From NCBI GenBank assembly GCA_964615375.1, contig CAZTOW010000013.1, positions 62,001-126,000 of the forward strand: a DNA stretch of 64,000 nucleotides, given 5' to 3'. The DNA comes from CAZKWG01 sp964615375 (lineage in GTDB: Bacteria > Myxococcota_A > UBA796 > CAZKWG01). Of this stretch, positions 43,021 to 54,016 are shown piece after piece (the first letter of the stretch is position 1; the number at the start of each line of letters is the position of its first letter). Position numbers and translations under genes: made by a program. The notes beneath the pieces were generated by a model that saw only the letters and a list, made by a program, of their open reading frames with translations, did no database searches and was not told where the DNA came from.

Positions 43021-43596
43021 ATGATCGGTCGTCTGGTGAATCTCCCTGTCCGCGTCCTGAGAAAGGTGCGCGATCTCGTCCTCGGGAAGAAGGAGGCGCC
43101 GGCGCCCGCTCGGCCCGCGCCCCCGCCGCGCCCGCGCGCCCCGGTGAACATGCACGAGGACGACGACGACGGCGGCGGCGGACACGACCACAGCCACGGC
43201 CACAGCCACGGCCACAGTCATGATCATGGTCACGCCCGCGCGCCCGAGCCGCCCCCCGAGCCCGCGCACGACCACGACCACGGCCACAGTCATGATCATG
43301 GACACAGCCACGACCACGGCCGGGCGCGCGGCGGCGCGAACGTGACGATGGAGCAGACCCCCAACCCCAACGCGGTGAAGTTCACCCTGGACCGCAAGGT
43401 CTCGGAGAAGGGCTCGTTCACCTTCCAGAGCGCGGCGGAGGCGGCGGGCCACCCCATCGGCCGCGCGCTCTTCGCCATCCCGGGCGTGCGCTCGGTCTTC
43501 GGGGTCAACAACTTCGTGACCGTGACGCGCGACGAGGAGGTGCCCTGGGATCGCCTCACCGCCGAGATCACGCGGGCCTTGCGCGAGAGCGCCTGA
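43021..43596 (+). CDS. His-rich metal-binding region fused to an Nfu N-terminal domain
   Basis: 191 aa. Residues 1-25 form a basic amphipathic helix (MIGRLVNLPVRVLRKVRDLV). Residues 50-100 contain two runs of His alternating with Asp, Gly and Ser (HDHSHGHSHGHSHDHGH and a second similar one), a strong metal-binding stretch. Residues 110-191 match the Nfu_N/NfuA N-terminal domain: TPNPNAVKFTLDR, GHPIGRALFAIPGVRSVFGVNNFVTVT. The CxxC-bearing NifU C-terminal domain that holds the Fe-S cluster is absent. It may deliver Ni, Zn or Fe, or act in Fe-S protein maturation. The His runs are encoded by near-identical DNA repeats at about 43195-43320. Confidence 0.8.
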   Translation: MIGRLVNLPVRVLRKVRDLVLGKKEAPAPARPAPPPRPRAPVNMHEDDDDGGGGHDHSHGHSHGHSHDHGHARAPEPPPEPAHDHDHGHSHDHGHSHDHGRARGGANVTMEQTPNPNAVKFTLDRKVSEKGSFTFQSAAEAAGHPIGRALFAIPGVRSVFGVNNFVTVTRDEEVPWDRLTAEITRALRESA

Positions 43597-43679
43597 GCCT
43601 CGCGCTCCTATCGGGGCAAGAACGCGGTCTTTTCAAGAACATGACCGCGCATCCTGCGCGTCGTCGGCTCGCGTTGTGG

Positions 43680-43685
43680 TAGCCT
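43680..43685 (+). promoter_or_regulatory. Extended -10 TAGCCT upstream of the FG-GAP gene
   Basis: TTGTGG then TAGCCT, followed by 22 nt (including GGGAG) to the ATG at 43708. Confidence 0.4.
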
Positions 43686-43707
43686 GAACGTCCGTTCGGG
43701 AGAACCC

Positions 43708-47085
<3,378 letters not shown>

Positions 47086-47091
47086 TCGGCC

Positions 47092-47694
47092 TCAGTGGCC
47101 CTGCGGCCTCGTCTTCCCGGGGTTTCCCTCCCGGGGGGTCGAGGTCGCGCTCTTCGTGGTCTTCGTGCCCTTCGCCCCGGTGTTCTTGCTGCCGGTGCTC
47201 TTCGCGCCGGAGCTGGTGGTCTTCTCCCCCGCCTTCGTGTAGCCCAGGGCCTCGGCCTCGGCGTCGCCCTCGTCCACGGGCTCGGGCTTCGGCTCGGGGG
47301 GCTTGACCTCGGCGCTCTCCTTGGGCGGCGTCTCCGGCGGCTTCGGATCGGGGCGCAGGGCCAGGAAGATGGCCGCCGCGCTGAGCCCCAGCACGGCGAT
47401 GACCACCCCGAAGACCGCCCAGAAGCGGCCAGACTGGGCGCTGCGCCGGATCACCCCCGTGGTCTGCCCTGCCTGGAAGCCCCCGAAGGGGTTGGCGGCA
47501 TCGGAGGCCCGCGGCGCCTCCGACGGGCCACGCGCGGCTGGAGGGCTCCAGGCGGGGGGCGGCTCGGGGGTCCGTGGCGCGGGCGCCGCCCGAGGGTCCC
47601 GGCTCGGCATGCGCACCCAGCTCGTGGCCGGGCCGTCAGAGTTCCCAAATTCCTTCGGCTTGCTGTCGTCCTTGGAGGACATGCTCGGCTCCAT
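47092..47694 (-). CDS. Single-pass membrane protein with Pro-rich and Thr/Lys-rich tails
   Basis: 200 aa. Residues 1-90 are Pro/Ala/Ser-rich and charged; one hydrophobic helix (about 94-115, FWAVFGVVIAVLGLSAAAIFLAL) spans the membrane; the C-terminal 80 residues are EKTTSSGAKSTGSKNTGAKGTK-type low complexity. No recognised domain. Divergent from the PEGA kinase across a shared spacer containing TACTAT/ATAGTA. A regulator or partner of that kinase is possible, as its tail matches the kinase's linker composition. Start is ATG 47694 or 47682. Confidence 0.5.
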   Translation of the reverse strand: MEPSMSSKDDSKPKEFGNSDGPATSWVRMPSRDPRAAPAPRTPEPPPAWSPPAARGPSEAPRASDAANPFGGFQAGQTTGVIRRSAQSGRFWAVFGVVIAVLGLSAAAIFLALRPDPKPPETPPKESAEVKPPEPKPEPVDEGDAEAEALGYTKAGEKTTSSGAKSTGSKNTGAKGTKTTKSATSTPREGNPGKTRPQGH

Positions 47695-47733
47695 CTCCAG
47701 TAGCGCGGGGGAGCGGGCGCGCGACCCACGCAG

Positions 47734-47739
47734 GTACTA
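47734..47739. promoter_or_regulatory. Bidirectional -10-like site TACTAT between the kinase and the TM protein
   Basis: GGTACTATAGTCC in the divergent spacer contains TACTAT on the plus strand and, on the minus strand, TATAGT/ATAGTA. Either gene could use it. Confidence 0.35.
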
Positions 47740-47809
47740 TAGTCCCTGGAGAAGAAGAGGAGCGGGGTGCGCGTGTGGCGGGTTACATCATGAGTGACGT
47801 GGAGGCGCG

Positions 47810-49504
47810 TTGAGCGCGGACATGGCTCCATCCCTGTGCGAGGGGCGCTACCGCGTGCTGAACGTGCTCGGTGAGGGCGGCATGTCCACCGTGTACGCCG
47901 CTCATGACGAGCGCCTCGGCGTGCAGCGGGCCGTCAAGATCCTCTCCCCCGCGCTGACGCACCACTCCTCGCTGCGAAAGCGCTTCGAGGCGGAGGCGAA
48001 GACCACCGCCCGCCTTCGCCACCCGCACATCGTGACCGTCCACGACGTGGGCACGGACCACGGCCGCACCTTCATGGTGCTGGAGCTGATGACCGGCGGC
48101 AGCCTGATGGCGCGGGTGGAGGCCCTCGGGCCCCTGCCCCCGCGCATGGCCTGTGAGGTGGTCATCTCCATCCTGTCGGCGCTGCAGTACGCCCACGAGA
48201 AGGGCGTGGTCCACCGCGACGTCAAGCCCCACAACATCCTGGTGGACGCCGACGGCGTGCCCAAGCTCACCGACTTCGGCATCGCGCGGCTGCTGAACTC
48301 GGGGGAGGGTCTCACCCGCACCGGGGCCGCCATCGGCACCCCCGCCTACATGGCGCCCGAGCAGCGCGGCAACGCGAGCCAGGTGGACGGCCGCGCCGAC
48401 GTCTTCAGCGCCGGGGCGACCCTGTACACCCTGCTGACCGGCCGCGAGCCCTTCGACATCTACGCCGCGGAGCTCCAGGAGCGCCTGTTCGCCGAGATCC
48501 CCGAGATCCTGCGCCCGGTGCTGCGCAAGGCCACCCGCTACGCCGCCGAGGATCGCTACGCCACCGCCTCGGCCATGCTCACCGAGCTGCGCGAGGCGGC
48601 GCAGGGCCTCCCCCCGGATCCCGAGGACGCCCCGCCCCTGGGCTCGCCGCTGCCCGACCGCCCCCTCCCCCGGCGCGCCCCCGACACGCTCACGCCCGAC
48701 GAGCGCTCCTCGAACACCTTCGACGACTCCGACGTGGACGCGGACGAGCCCGCCTTGCCCCTGAACGCCTTCCCTTCGCTCTCGGGCGTCGAGCGGAACG
48801 CGGGCAGGCCCGGCGGCACGGACATCGAGCACAGCCTGAACACGAAGGCGGACGAAGAGCCGGGCTCGCTCCGGCGCTCCGCGCTCTGGCTCGCGCTGGC
48901 CGCGGTCGTGGCGGCCACCCTCACCGGGCTCGCCCTCTGGCGCTTCGCCAGCCCGGAGGAGCACGGCCGCTCCAGCGGGCCGATCGAGGTCCCCGTCCCC
49001 ACGCCCGAGGTGGTCCGGTCCACCACGGACCCGGATCCCGGGCAGGTGACGCCGGGCGAGGCCAGCGGGACGGAGCCCGCCCCGACCGCGCCGACGGAGG
49101 CCGACCCGAGCCCCGGCGCCCCGCAGCAGAGCGCCAGCGTCAGCTCCTCCGCTGGGACCGGCGCGAAGAGCACGAAGAGCGGCTCCACCGGCGGCGCCGC
49201 GACCGGCACCGGCACCCCCGGCGCCAGCTCCACGACCGCCAGCGCCACCACCGCCGCGACCAGCCGCCCCGCCAACGCGAAGCCCGGCACGCTGGAGGTG
49301 CAGTCCAAGCCCCGCGCCGACGTCTTCCTGGACGGCGCCTACCAGGGCAAGACCCGCTGGCGCGGCGACCTGGCCCCTGGCGTGTGGAAGGTGGTCCTGG
49401 AGAGCGAGGAGGACGGCCGTCACGAGGCCGAGCTCACCGTCATCTCCGGCCAGGAGGCCAGCTACTGCTGGGACTTCAAGCGCGGCGACATCTGCGGGCG
49501 CTGA
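47810..49504 (+). CDS. Ser/Thr protein kinase with TM segment and extracytoplasmic PEGA domain
   Basis: 564 aa from TTG 47810 (GGAGG 4 nt upstream); ATG 47822 is four codons in. Kinase domain about residues 10-275: VLGEGGMSTVYAAHD, QRAVKILSPAL, VVHRDVKPHNILVD, LTDFGIARLL, GTPAYMAPEQ, i.e. all canonical Hanks motifs including DFG. A charged linker, then one membrane helix near residues 358-380 (WLALAAVVAATLTGLALW). Outside: Ser/Thr/Gly-rich linker and a PEGA domain (KPGTLEVQSKPRADVFLDGAYQGKT) ending in a Cys pair. PEGA may sense the envelope. It is probably the kinase for the nearby divergent protein. Confidence 0.9.
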   Translation: MSADMAPSLCEGRYRVLNVLGEGGMSTVYAAHDERLGVQRAVKILSPALTHHSSLRKRFEAEAKTTARLRHPHIVTVHDVGTDHGRTFMVLELMTGGSLMARVEALGPLPPRMACEVVISILSALQYAHEKGVVHRDVKPHNILVDADGVPKLTDFGIARLLNSGEGLTRTGAAIGTPAYMAPEQRGNASQVDGRADVFSAGATLYTLLTGREPFDIYAAELQERLFAEIPEILRPVLRKATRYAAEDRYATASAMLTELREAAQGLPPDPEDAPPLGSPLPDRPLPRRAPDTLTPDERSSNTFDDSDVDADEPALPLNAFPSLSGVERNAGRPGGTDIEHSLNTKADEEPGSLRRSALWLALAAVVAATLTGLALWRFASPEEHGRSSGPIEVPVPTPEVVRSTTDPDPGQVTPGEASGTEPAPTAPTEADPSPGAPQQSASVSSSAGTGAKSTKSGSTGGAATGTGTPGASSTTASATTAATSRPANAKPGTLEVQSKPRADVFLDGAYQGKTRWRGDLAPGVWKVVLESEEDGRHEAELTVISGQEASYCWDFKRGDICGR

Positions 49505-49519
49505 CGCCTGGGCCGGGCC

Positions 49520-50068
49520 TCAGATGACGCGGCCGAAGCGCAGGAAGTTCGCCATCAGCAGGAAGCAGAAGACCAGCGTGAACATCCCGTAGAAGATGTG
49601 GAAGGCCGTGATCCGCCCCGGCCGCTCCAGCGAGGAGAGCCGCATGCGCTCGCCCGCGATGTGGATGGCCTCGCCGCCCAGCAGCGCCGCCTCCCGCTTG
49701 AAGAGCTCCGAGCGCGCGCCCAGCCGCTCCTCCACCTCCAGCGCGCCGCCGCGCCAGAACTGGCCCTGCTGCTGGAGCCGCAGCGTCATCGCGCCCATGC
49801 CCAGCGAGCCCACCATGCCCGTGGCCGTGATCGCCAGGCCCACCAGCGTGTCGAAGATGGGCACGCCCGTCCCGGTCGCCGCCGGATACGCCGCCCAGAT
49901 CGCCAGGATCAGCCCGAAGGGCAGATAGGCCAGCGTCATCAGCCAGCCTTGGATGTAGGCCCCCTGCGACAGCAGCGCGGCGACCTGGAGGTTCGTGTTC
50001 AGCGCCTCCGGCGCGGCCTGGGGGGTCGCGTCGGCGGCATCACGTCGAGGGAGAGGGATCGCTTCCAT
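49520..50068 (-). CDS. Small membrane protein, three TM helices
   Basis: 182 aa. Residues 1-40 cytosolic; helices about 44-66, 72-97 and 155-178; between them a loop with KREAALLGGEAIHIAGERMRL. No family recognised. The ATG has -10 TAGGCT 6 nt upstream (TTGCGG about 16 nt further as -35), so the start is supported by promoter position. Convergent with the kinase gene. Confidence 0.55.
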   Translation of the reverse strand: MEAIPLPRRDAADATPQAAPEALNTNLQVAALLSQGAYIQGWLMTLAYLPFGLILAIWAAYPAATGTGVPIFDTLVGLAITATGMVGSLGMGAMTLRLQQQGQFWRGGALEVEERLGARSELFKREAALLGGEAIHIAGERMRLSSLERPGRITAFHIFYGMFTLVFCFLLMANFLRFGRVI

Positions 50069-50074
50069 GGCTCC

Positions 50075-50080
50075 AGCCTA
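50075..50080 (-). promoter_or_regulatory. -10 element TAGGCT, leaderless promoter
   Basis: TTGCGG - 16 nt - TAGGCT - 6 nt - ATG 50068 on the minus strand. Confidence 0.45.
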
Positions 50081-50149
50081 TACGAGAACGGCGGACCCGC
50101 AAGCGGATCGTGCTCCTGGTCCGCCCGAGTCCCTCTTGAGCAGATCGCG

Positions 50150-50179
50150 TGGACGGTCGCGCGCGCGCGGGGCTATCCT
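50150..50179 (+). promoter_or_regulatory. Promoter TGGACG-N18-TATCCT of the hydrolase operon
   Basis: TATCCT (50174-50179) is 20 nt before the ATG at 50200; TGGACG lies 18 nt further upstream. Confidence 0.35.
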
Positions 50180-50199
50180 CCCCAGCGCACGGAGGAGCC

Positions 50200-52719
50200 A
50201 TGTCCCGCACGCCGCTCGCGCAACCGTTGCTCGCCGCGGCGCTCGCGCTCGCCGCCTGTGAACCGGTGAAGGTCCCCGCGGGCGACGACACCGGGGACAC
50301 CCACGGCGCCAGCACCCCCGACGCCTGCGACGGGCTGCCCGGGGCCGTGATCTGCGCGGAGGGCGCGGCCTTGAGCTGCGACGCGGACGGCGACATCGCC
50401 AGCACCCAGACCTGCGACGCGGCCAGCGAGCTCTGCCTCAGCGGGACCGGCTGCGCCGCCTGCGGGCCCGCGCTGAGCGTGGCCTACGCCGACGAGGCCA
50501 CCCTGCGCGCCACCGGCGCCGCCCTGATCGTGGACGCCGAGCCGGTCAGCGCGGCGAGCTTCGGCTGGCAGCGCCTCGCGATGCGCCCCCTCACGCTCAG
50601 CTCGGCCGAGCCCATCGCCGGGGCCTACACGCTCAGCGCCGACGGGGACGGCCTCGAGCTCTACGACGAGGACGGCGTGGCCCTGCCCCTCCCCGCCACC
50701 CTCGACGCCAGCACGCTCCCGCGCACGCTGCTGGTCCGCGCGACCACCCGCGGGACCTGGACGCTGAGCGCGACCTACACGGGCGAGGCCAGCTGCCCGG
50801 TCTCCGACGCCGTGATCCTGCGCGGGGTCGGCGAGGCCTCGCTCAGCGGGCGCCCCCGCGCCGAGGCCCCCTGGTGGGAGAGCGCGGACACGCTGCACGA
50901 CACCGACGATCTGTACGCGGCCCTCGACCCCTACCGCCACGCCGAGCGCGTGGGCCTGCCCTACGACGCCTACGTGGTGGCACACCGCTCCCCAGAGCAG
51001 TGGGCCGGGGATCCCAGCCTGAGCGACCAGAGCGGGGGCGCGGAGTCGCTCACCCTCTCGGGCGAAGGGATTGAATCCAACACAAATATCCTATGGAGCG
51101 GCGACCCCGACAGCGGGGACGGCCTGGGACAGCCTTACGACATCGTCTTCGACTTCGGGCAGGATGGGCGCCTGGACCCCGGCGACCTGATCGACGGCTT
51201 GGACGCGGACAGGGCCGGCGTCTACGTGCTGGGCGATCTCACGACCTCGGGCCAGCACGCCGTGGAGAGCTTCGACCACTCGGGCGGGAGCTGGCTCGGC
51301 CAGCGCGTGTACTATCCGGCGGACATCGCCAGCATGGGCGAGCTGCCCCTCATCGTCATCAGCCACGGCAACGGCCACGACTACACCTGGTACGACTACC
51401 TGGGCGAGCACCTGGCCAGCTGGGGCTACGTGGTGATGGCCCACCAGAACAACACGGGCCCTGGCATCGAGACGGCCTCCACCACCACCGTGACCAACAC
51501 GGACTACCTGCTGTCCAACGCAGACAGCATCGAAGACGGGGTGCTCTACGGGCACCTGGACGGGACGCGCATCGTCTGGATCGGCCACAGCCGCGGCGGG
51601 GAGGGCGTCGTGCGCGCCTACGACCGCATCCTGGACGGCGACATCGAGCCGGTGAGCTTCACGGCCGAGGACGTCGTGCTCATCTCCAGCATCGCGCCCA
51701 CCGTCTTCAACACGGTCGACGACTCCGACCCGCACGAGGTCCCCTACCACCTGCTGGCGGGGGCGGCGGACGGGGACGTCACGGGCAGCGTGGACTGCGA
51801 GCAGTGCCAGTTCTTCCGCATCGCCCAGGCCGCGGAGGGTCCGGTGCAGGTCACCTATGTCCAGGGCGCCGACCACAACGACTTCAACTGCTGCGGCTTC
51901 GACGACGGCGTCGGGCCGGACCAGATCGGGCGGGAGGAGGTGCAGGCCATCGCCAGAGCCTACTTCCTCGCGCTCATCCAGACCTGGGTGGACGACAACC
52001 CGGCCACGCGCGACTACTTCACGCGCATGTCCGACACCTTCCACCCGCCCACGCTCGACGCCGACGATCGGCTGGCCACCACCTTCCGCGACGCCCACGC
52101 CGAGGGCTACCCCGTGCTCGACGACTTCCAGACCGGGCCGGACACCGCGGTCTCCAGCGCGGGGACGGTGGTGACCGCCACCGTGGACAGCCTGGAGGAG
52201 GGCGCGCTCAAGGACCAGGATCTCAGCTTCGCCTGGTCGGACGAGGACCCGATGAACGGCATGACCCAGGCCGTGCGCCCGCCCGACGACGCCCGGGGGG
52301 CCGTCTTCCAGTTCGAGGCCCCCGCCACCTGGGCGGTGGAGGTCCCGGCGGAGCACCAGGACTTCTCGAGCTACGGCGTGCTCTCCCTGGCCGTGGCCCA
52401 GCAGAGCCGCGCCCCCCAGACCGAGGAGCTGGCGGGCGACCTCAGCTTCACGGTGACGCTGGTGGACGCCGCGGGGGTGGAGAGCACGGTGGACATCGCC
52501 AGCCAGGGCGCCGTGCCCCTGCCCTACCAGCGCAGCGGCTCCGGCAGCGGGCGCGGCTGGGCCAACGAGCTGGTCACCGTGCGCCTCCCGCTCAGCGACT
52601 TCGAGACGGGAGCCGACCTGGACCTCACCCACATCGCCAGCGTTCGCCTGAACTTCGGGGAAGGCAGCGGCTCCGCCATGGGTCGGATCGGTCTGGACAA
52701 CGTGGAGCTCTCCCGATGA
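50200..52719 (+). CDS. Lipoprotein alpha/beta hydrolase with C-terminal beta domain
   Basis: 839 aa. ATG 50200 has GGAGGAG upstream. Lipobox in LALAAC. Residues 30-80 Cys-rich (CDGLPGAVICAEG...CAAC), 80-230 beta domain. From about 370 to 620 an alpha/beta-hydrolase domain: LPLIVISHGNGHDYTWYDYLGEHLASWGYVVMAHQNN, nucleophile elbow WIGHSRGGEGVV, catalytic His in VQGADHNDF. The last 180 residues resemble a galactose-binding-like (CBM) jelly roll (IGLDNVELSR end). It is related to secreted chlorophyllase/dienelactone-like esterases. Several AT-rich codons at 51070-51100 break the usual codon use. First gene of a three-gene operon. Confidence 0.78.
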   Translation: MSRTPLAQPLLAAALALAACEPVKVPAGDDTGDTHGASTPDACDGLPGAVICAEGAALSCDADGDIASTQTCDAASELCLSGTGCAACGPALSVAYADEATLRATGAALIVDAEPVSAASFGWQRLAMRPLTLSSAEPIAGAYTLSADGDGLELYDEDGVALPLPATLDASTLPRTLLVRATTRGTWTLSATYTGEASCPVSDAVILRGVGEASLSGRPRAEAPWWESADTLHDTDDLYAALDPYRHAERVGLPYDAYVVAHRSPEQWAGDPSLSDQSGGAESLTLSGEGIESNTNILWSGDPDSGDGLGQPYDIVFDFGQDGRLDPGDLIDGLDADRAGVYVLGDLTTSGQHAVESFDHSGGSWLGQRVYYPADIASMGELPLIVISHGNGHDYTWYDYLGEHLASWGYVVMAHQNNTGPGIETASTTTVTNTDYLLSNADSIEDGVLYGHLDGTRIVWIGHSRGGEGVVRAYDRILDGDIEPVSFTAEDVVLISSIAPTVFNTVDDSDPHEVPYHLLAGAADGDVTGSVDCEQCQFFRIAQAAEGPVQVTYVQGADHNDFNCCGFDDGVGPDQIGREEVQAIARAYFLALIQTWVDDNPATRDYFTRMSDTFHPPTLDADDRLATTFRDAHAEGYPVLDDFQTGPDTAVSSAGTVVTATVDSLEEGALKDQDLSFAWSDEDPMNGMTQAVRPPDDARGAVFQFEAPATWAVEVPAEHQDFSSYGVLSLAVAQQSRAPQTEELAGDLSFTVTLVDAAGVESTVDIASQGAVPLPYQRSGSGSGRGWANELVTVRLPLSDFETGADLDLTHIASVRLNFGEGSGSAMGRIGLDNVELSR

Positions 52720-53261
52720 TCCGCCTCCTCCTCCTCGCCGCCCTCGCCCTCGAGCCCGCCCAACCCGGGCCCGCCCAACCCGGGCCCGCCCCGCAGGTGC
52801 TGGACGACGGCCGCGGCGTGCGGCGGATCCTGGCGGTCCAGCCGTTCACGCTGGGCCAGCCCTACACCTACGAGTGGAGCGCCGAGCACCCGCAACTGAC
52901 CCACGGTCAGTTATTGATCCTGGAGGCCGACCCCGCCTTCCTGCTCCCCAGCGACACGCGCCAGGCCGTGCTCTACGCCGGGGCGGTGCCCGTGGAGCGC
53001 CTGAGCACCGGCTGGCCCTCGGGCGTCCTGGCCGTCATCGTGCCGGGGGACGCGGATCTGTCGGCGACCCTCCTGTACTTCGGCGGCTACGAGCTCCCCG
53101 AGCGGGTGAGCGCCGACGACGGCGCCGTCCGGCTCAGGCTGGCGGAGCGGCAGGGGATCCGGCCGCCCGTGGCGCCCGCAGCGGCGCCGGTGGTGCAGCT
53201 CTCCGACCGGGAGGCGCTGGGCGCGCTGGCGGCGGAGCTGCTGGCGGGGTGGGGGGGTTGA
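52716..53261 (+). CDS. Small exported protein of unknown function
   Basis: 181 aa, overlapping the hydrolase by 4 nt (ATGA) and the next gene by 1 nt. N-terminus IRLLLLAALALEP is a signal-like helix, followed by a repeated QPGPA linker. The remainder (LGQPYTYEWSAEHPQLTHGQLLILEADP, PSGVLAVIVPGDADL) is beta-rich, without known motif. The start is fixed by the overlap. Function unknown; operon context suggests an extracellular-glycan or envelope role. Confidence 0.6.
   Translation: MIRLLLLAALALEPAQPGPAQPGPAPQVLDDGRGVRRILAVQPFTLGQPYTYEWSAEHPQLTHGQLLILEADPAFLLPSDTRQAVLYAGAVPVERLSTGWPSGVLAVIVPGDADLSATLLYFGGYELPERVSADDGAVRLRLAERQGIRPPVAPAAAPVVQLSDREALGALAAELLAGWGG
52754..52790 (+). repeat. 15-bp tandem repeat coding for AQPGP
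   Basis: GCCCGCCCAACCCGG occurs twice in tandem plus a partial third copy, in frame, in the linker of the small exported protein. Likely to vary in copy number. Confidence 0.75.
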
Positions 53262-54013
53262 TGCTCCTCCTCCTCCTCGCCTGCGGCGGCGCCGATCCCG
53301 CCTGGCCTCCACGGCCCGGCCTGAGCTGGCAGATCCAGTACTCGGGAGACCTGGACCTGAGCCTGGACGCGGACGTCTACGACCTCGACCTCTATGACAC
53401 GCCCGACAGCGCGCTCCAGGAGCTGCACGACGCCGGCAAGCGCGTGATCTGCTACTTCTCGGCTGGCTCTTACGAGGACTGGCGGGACGACGCCGACCAG
53501 TACCCTCCCGAGGCCCTCGGCGAGCCCCTGGACGGCTGGGAGGGCGAGTGGTGGATCGACACGCGCGATGAGACGGTGCGCGAGATCCTGGCCGCGCGGC
53601 TGGACTACGCGGTGGAGCGCGGCTGCGACGCCGTGGACCCGGACAACGTGGACGGCTACCAGAACGAGAACGGTCTGGGGCTCACGGCCGAGGATCAGCT
53701 CGACTTCAACCGCTGGCTGGCCGAGGAGGCCCACGCCCGCGGGCTGCTGGTGGGGCTGAAGAACGATCTGGGGCAGGTGGACGCGCTCCACCCTGACTTT
53801 GACTTCGCGGTCAACGAGGAGTGCGTGGACTACGACGAGTGCGGGGTGCTGGCGGCGTTCACGCAGGACGACAAGCCGGTGCTGCACATCGAGTACGTGG
53901 ACGACTGGTCGGACGCGGATGCGAAGGCGGACGAGGTCTGCGGCGTCGGGCCGAACCTGGACACGCTGGTCAAGCTCTGGGACCTGGGCCCGGAGTGGCT
54001 GCCCTGCAACTGA
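53261..54013 (+). CDS. GH114-type TIM-barrel lipoprotein
   Basis: 250 aa. ATG 53261 shares its A with the previous stop (TGATG). Lipobox MLLLLLAC. Sequence SWQIQYSGDLDLSLDADVYDLDLYDTP, ICYFSAGSYEDWR, GCDAVDPDNVDGYQNENG, GLKNDLGQVDALHPDFDFAVNEEC is the glycoside hydrolase family 114 fold (endo-alpha-1,4-polygalactosaminidase family), with conserved acidic residues at the barrel ends. Probably degrades or modifies a galactosamine-containing polysaccharide. With the hydrolase upstream it may form an exopolysaccharide-processing set. Confidence 0.8.
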   Translation: MLLLLLACGGADPAWPPRPGLSWQIQYSGDLDLSLDADVYDLDLYDTPDSALQELHDAGKRVICYFSAGSYEDWRDDADQYPPEALGEPLDGWEGEWWIDTRDETVREILAARLDYAVERGCDAVDPDNVDGYQNENGLGLTAEDQLDFNRWLAEEAHARGLLVGLKNDLGQVDALHPDFDFAVNEECVDYDECGVLAAFTQDDKPVLHIEYVDDWSDADAKADEVCGVGPNLDTLVKLWDLGPEWLPCN

Positions 54014-54016
54014 TCC

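Noticed and set aside
43180..43330. Regular DNA repeats that could look like a CRISPR array or minisatellite.
   Set aside because: They are low-complexity His/Gly/Asp codons inside the Nfu_N gene; no repeat-spacer structure.
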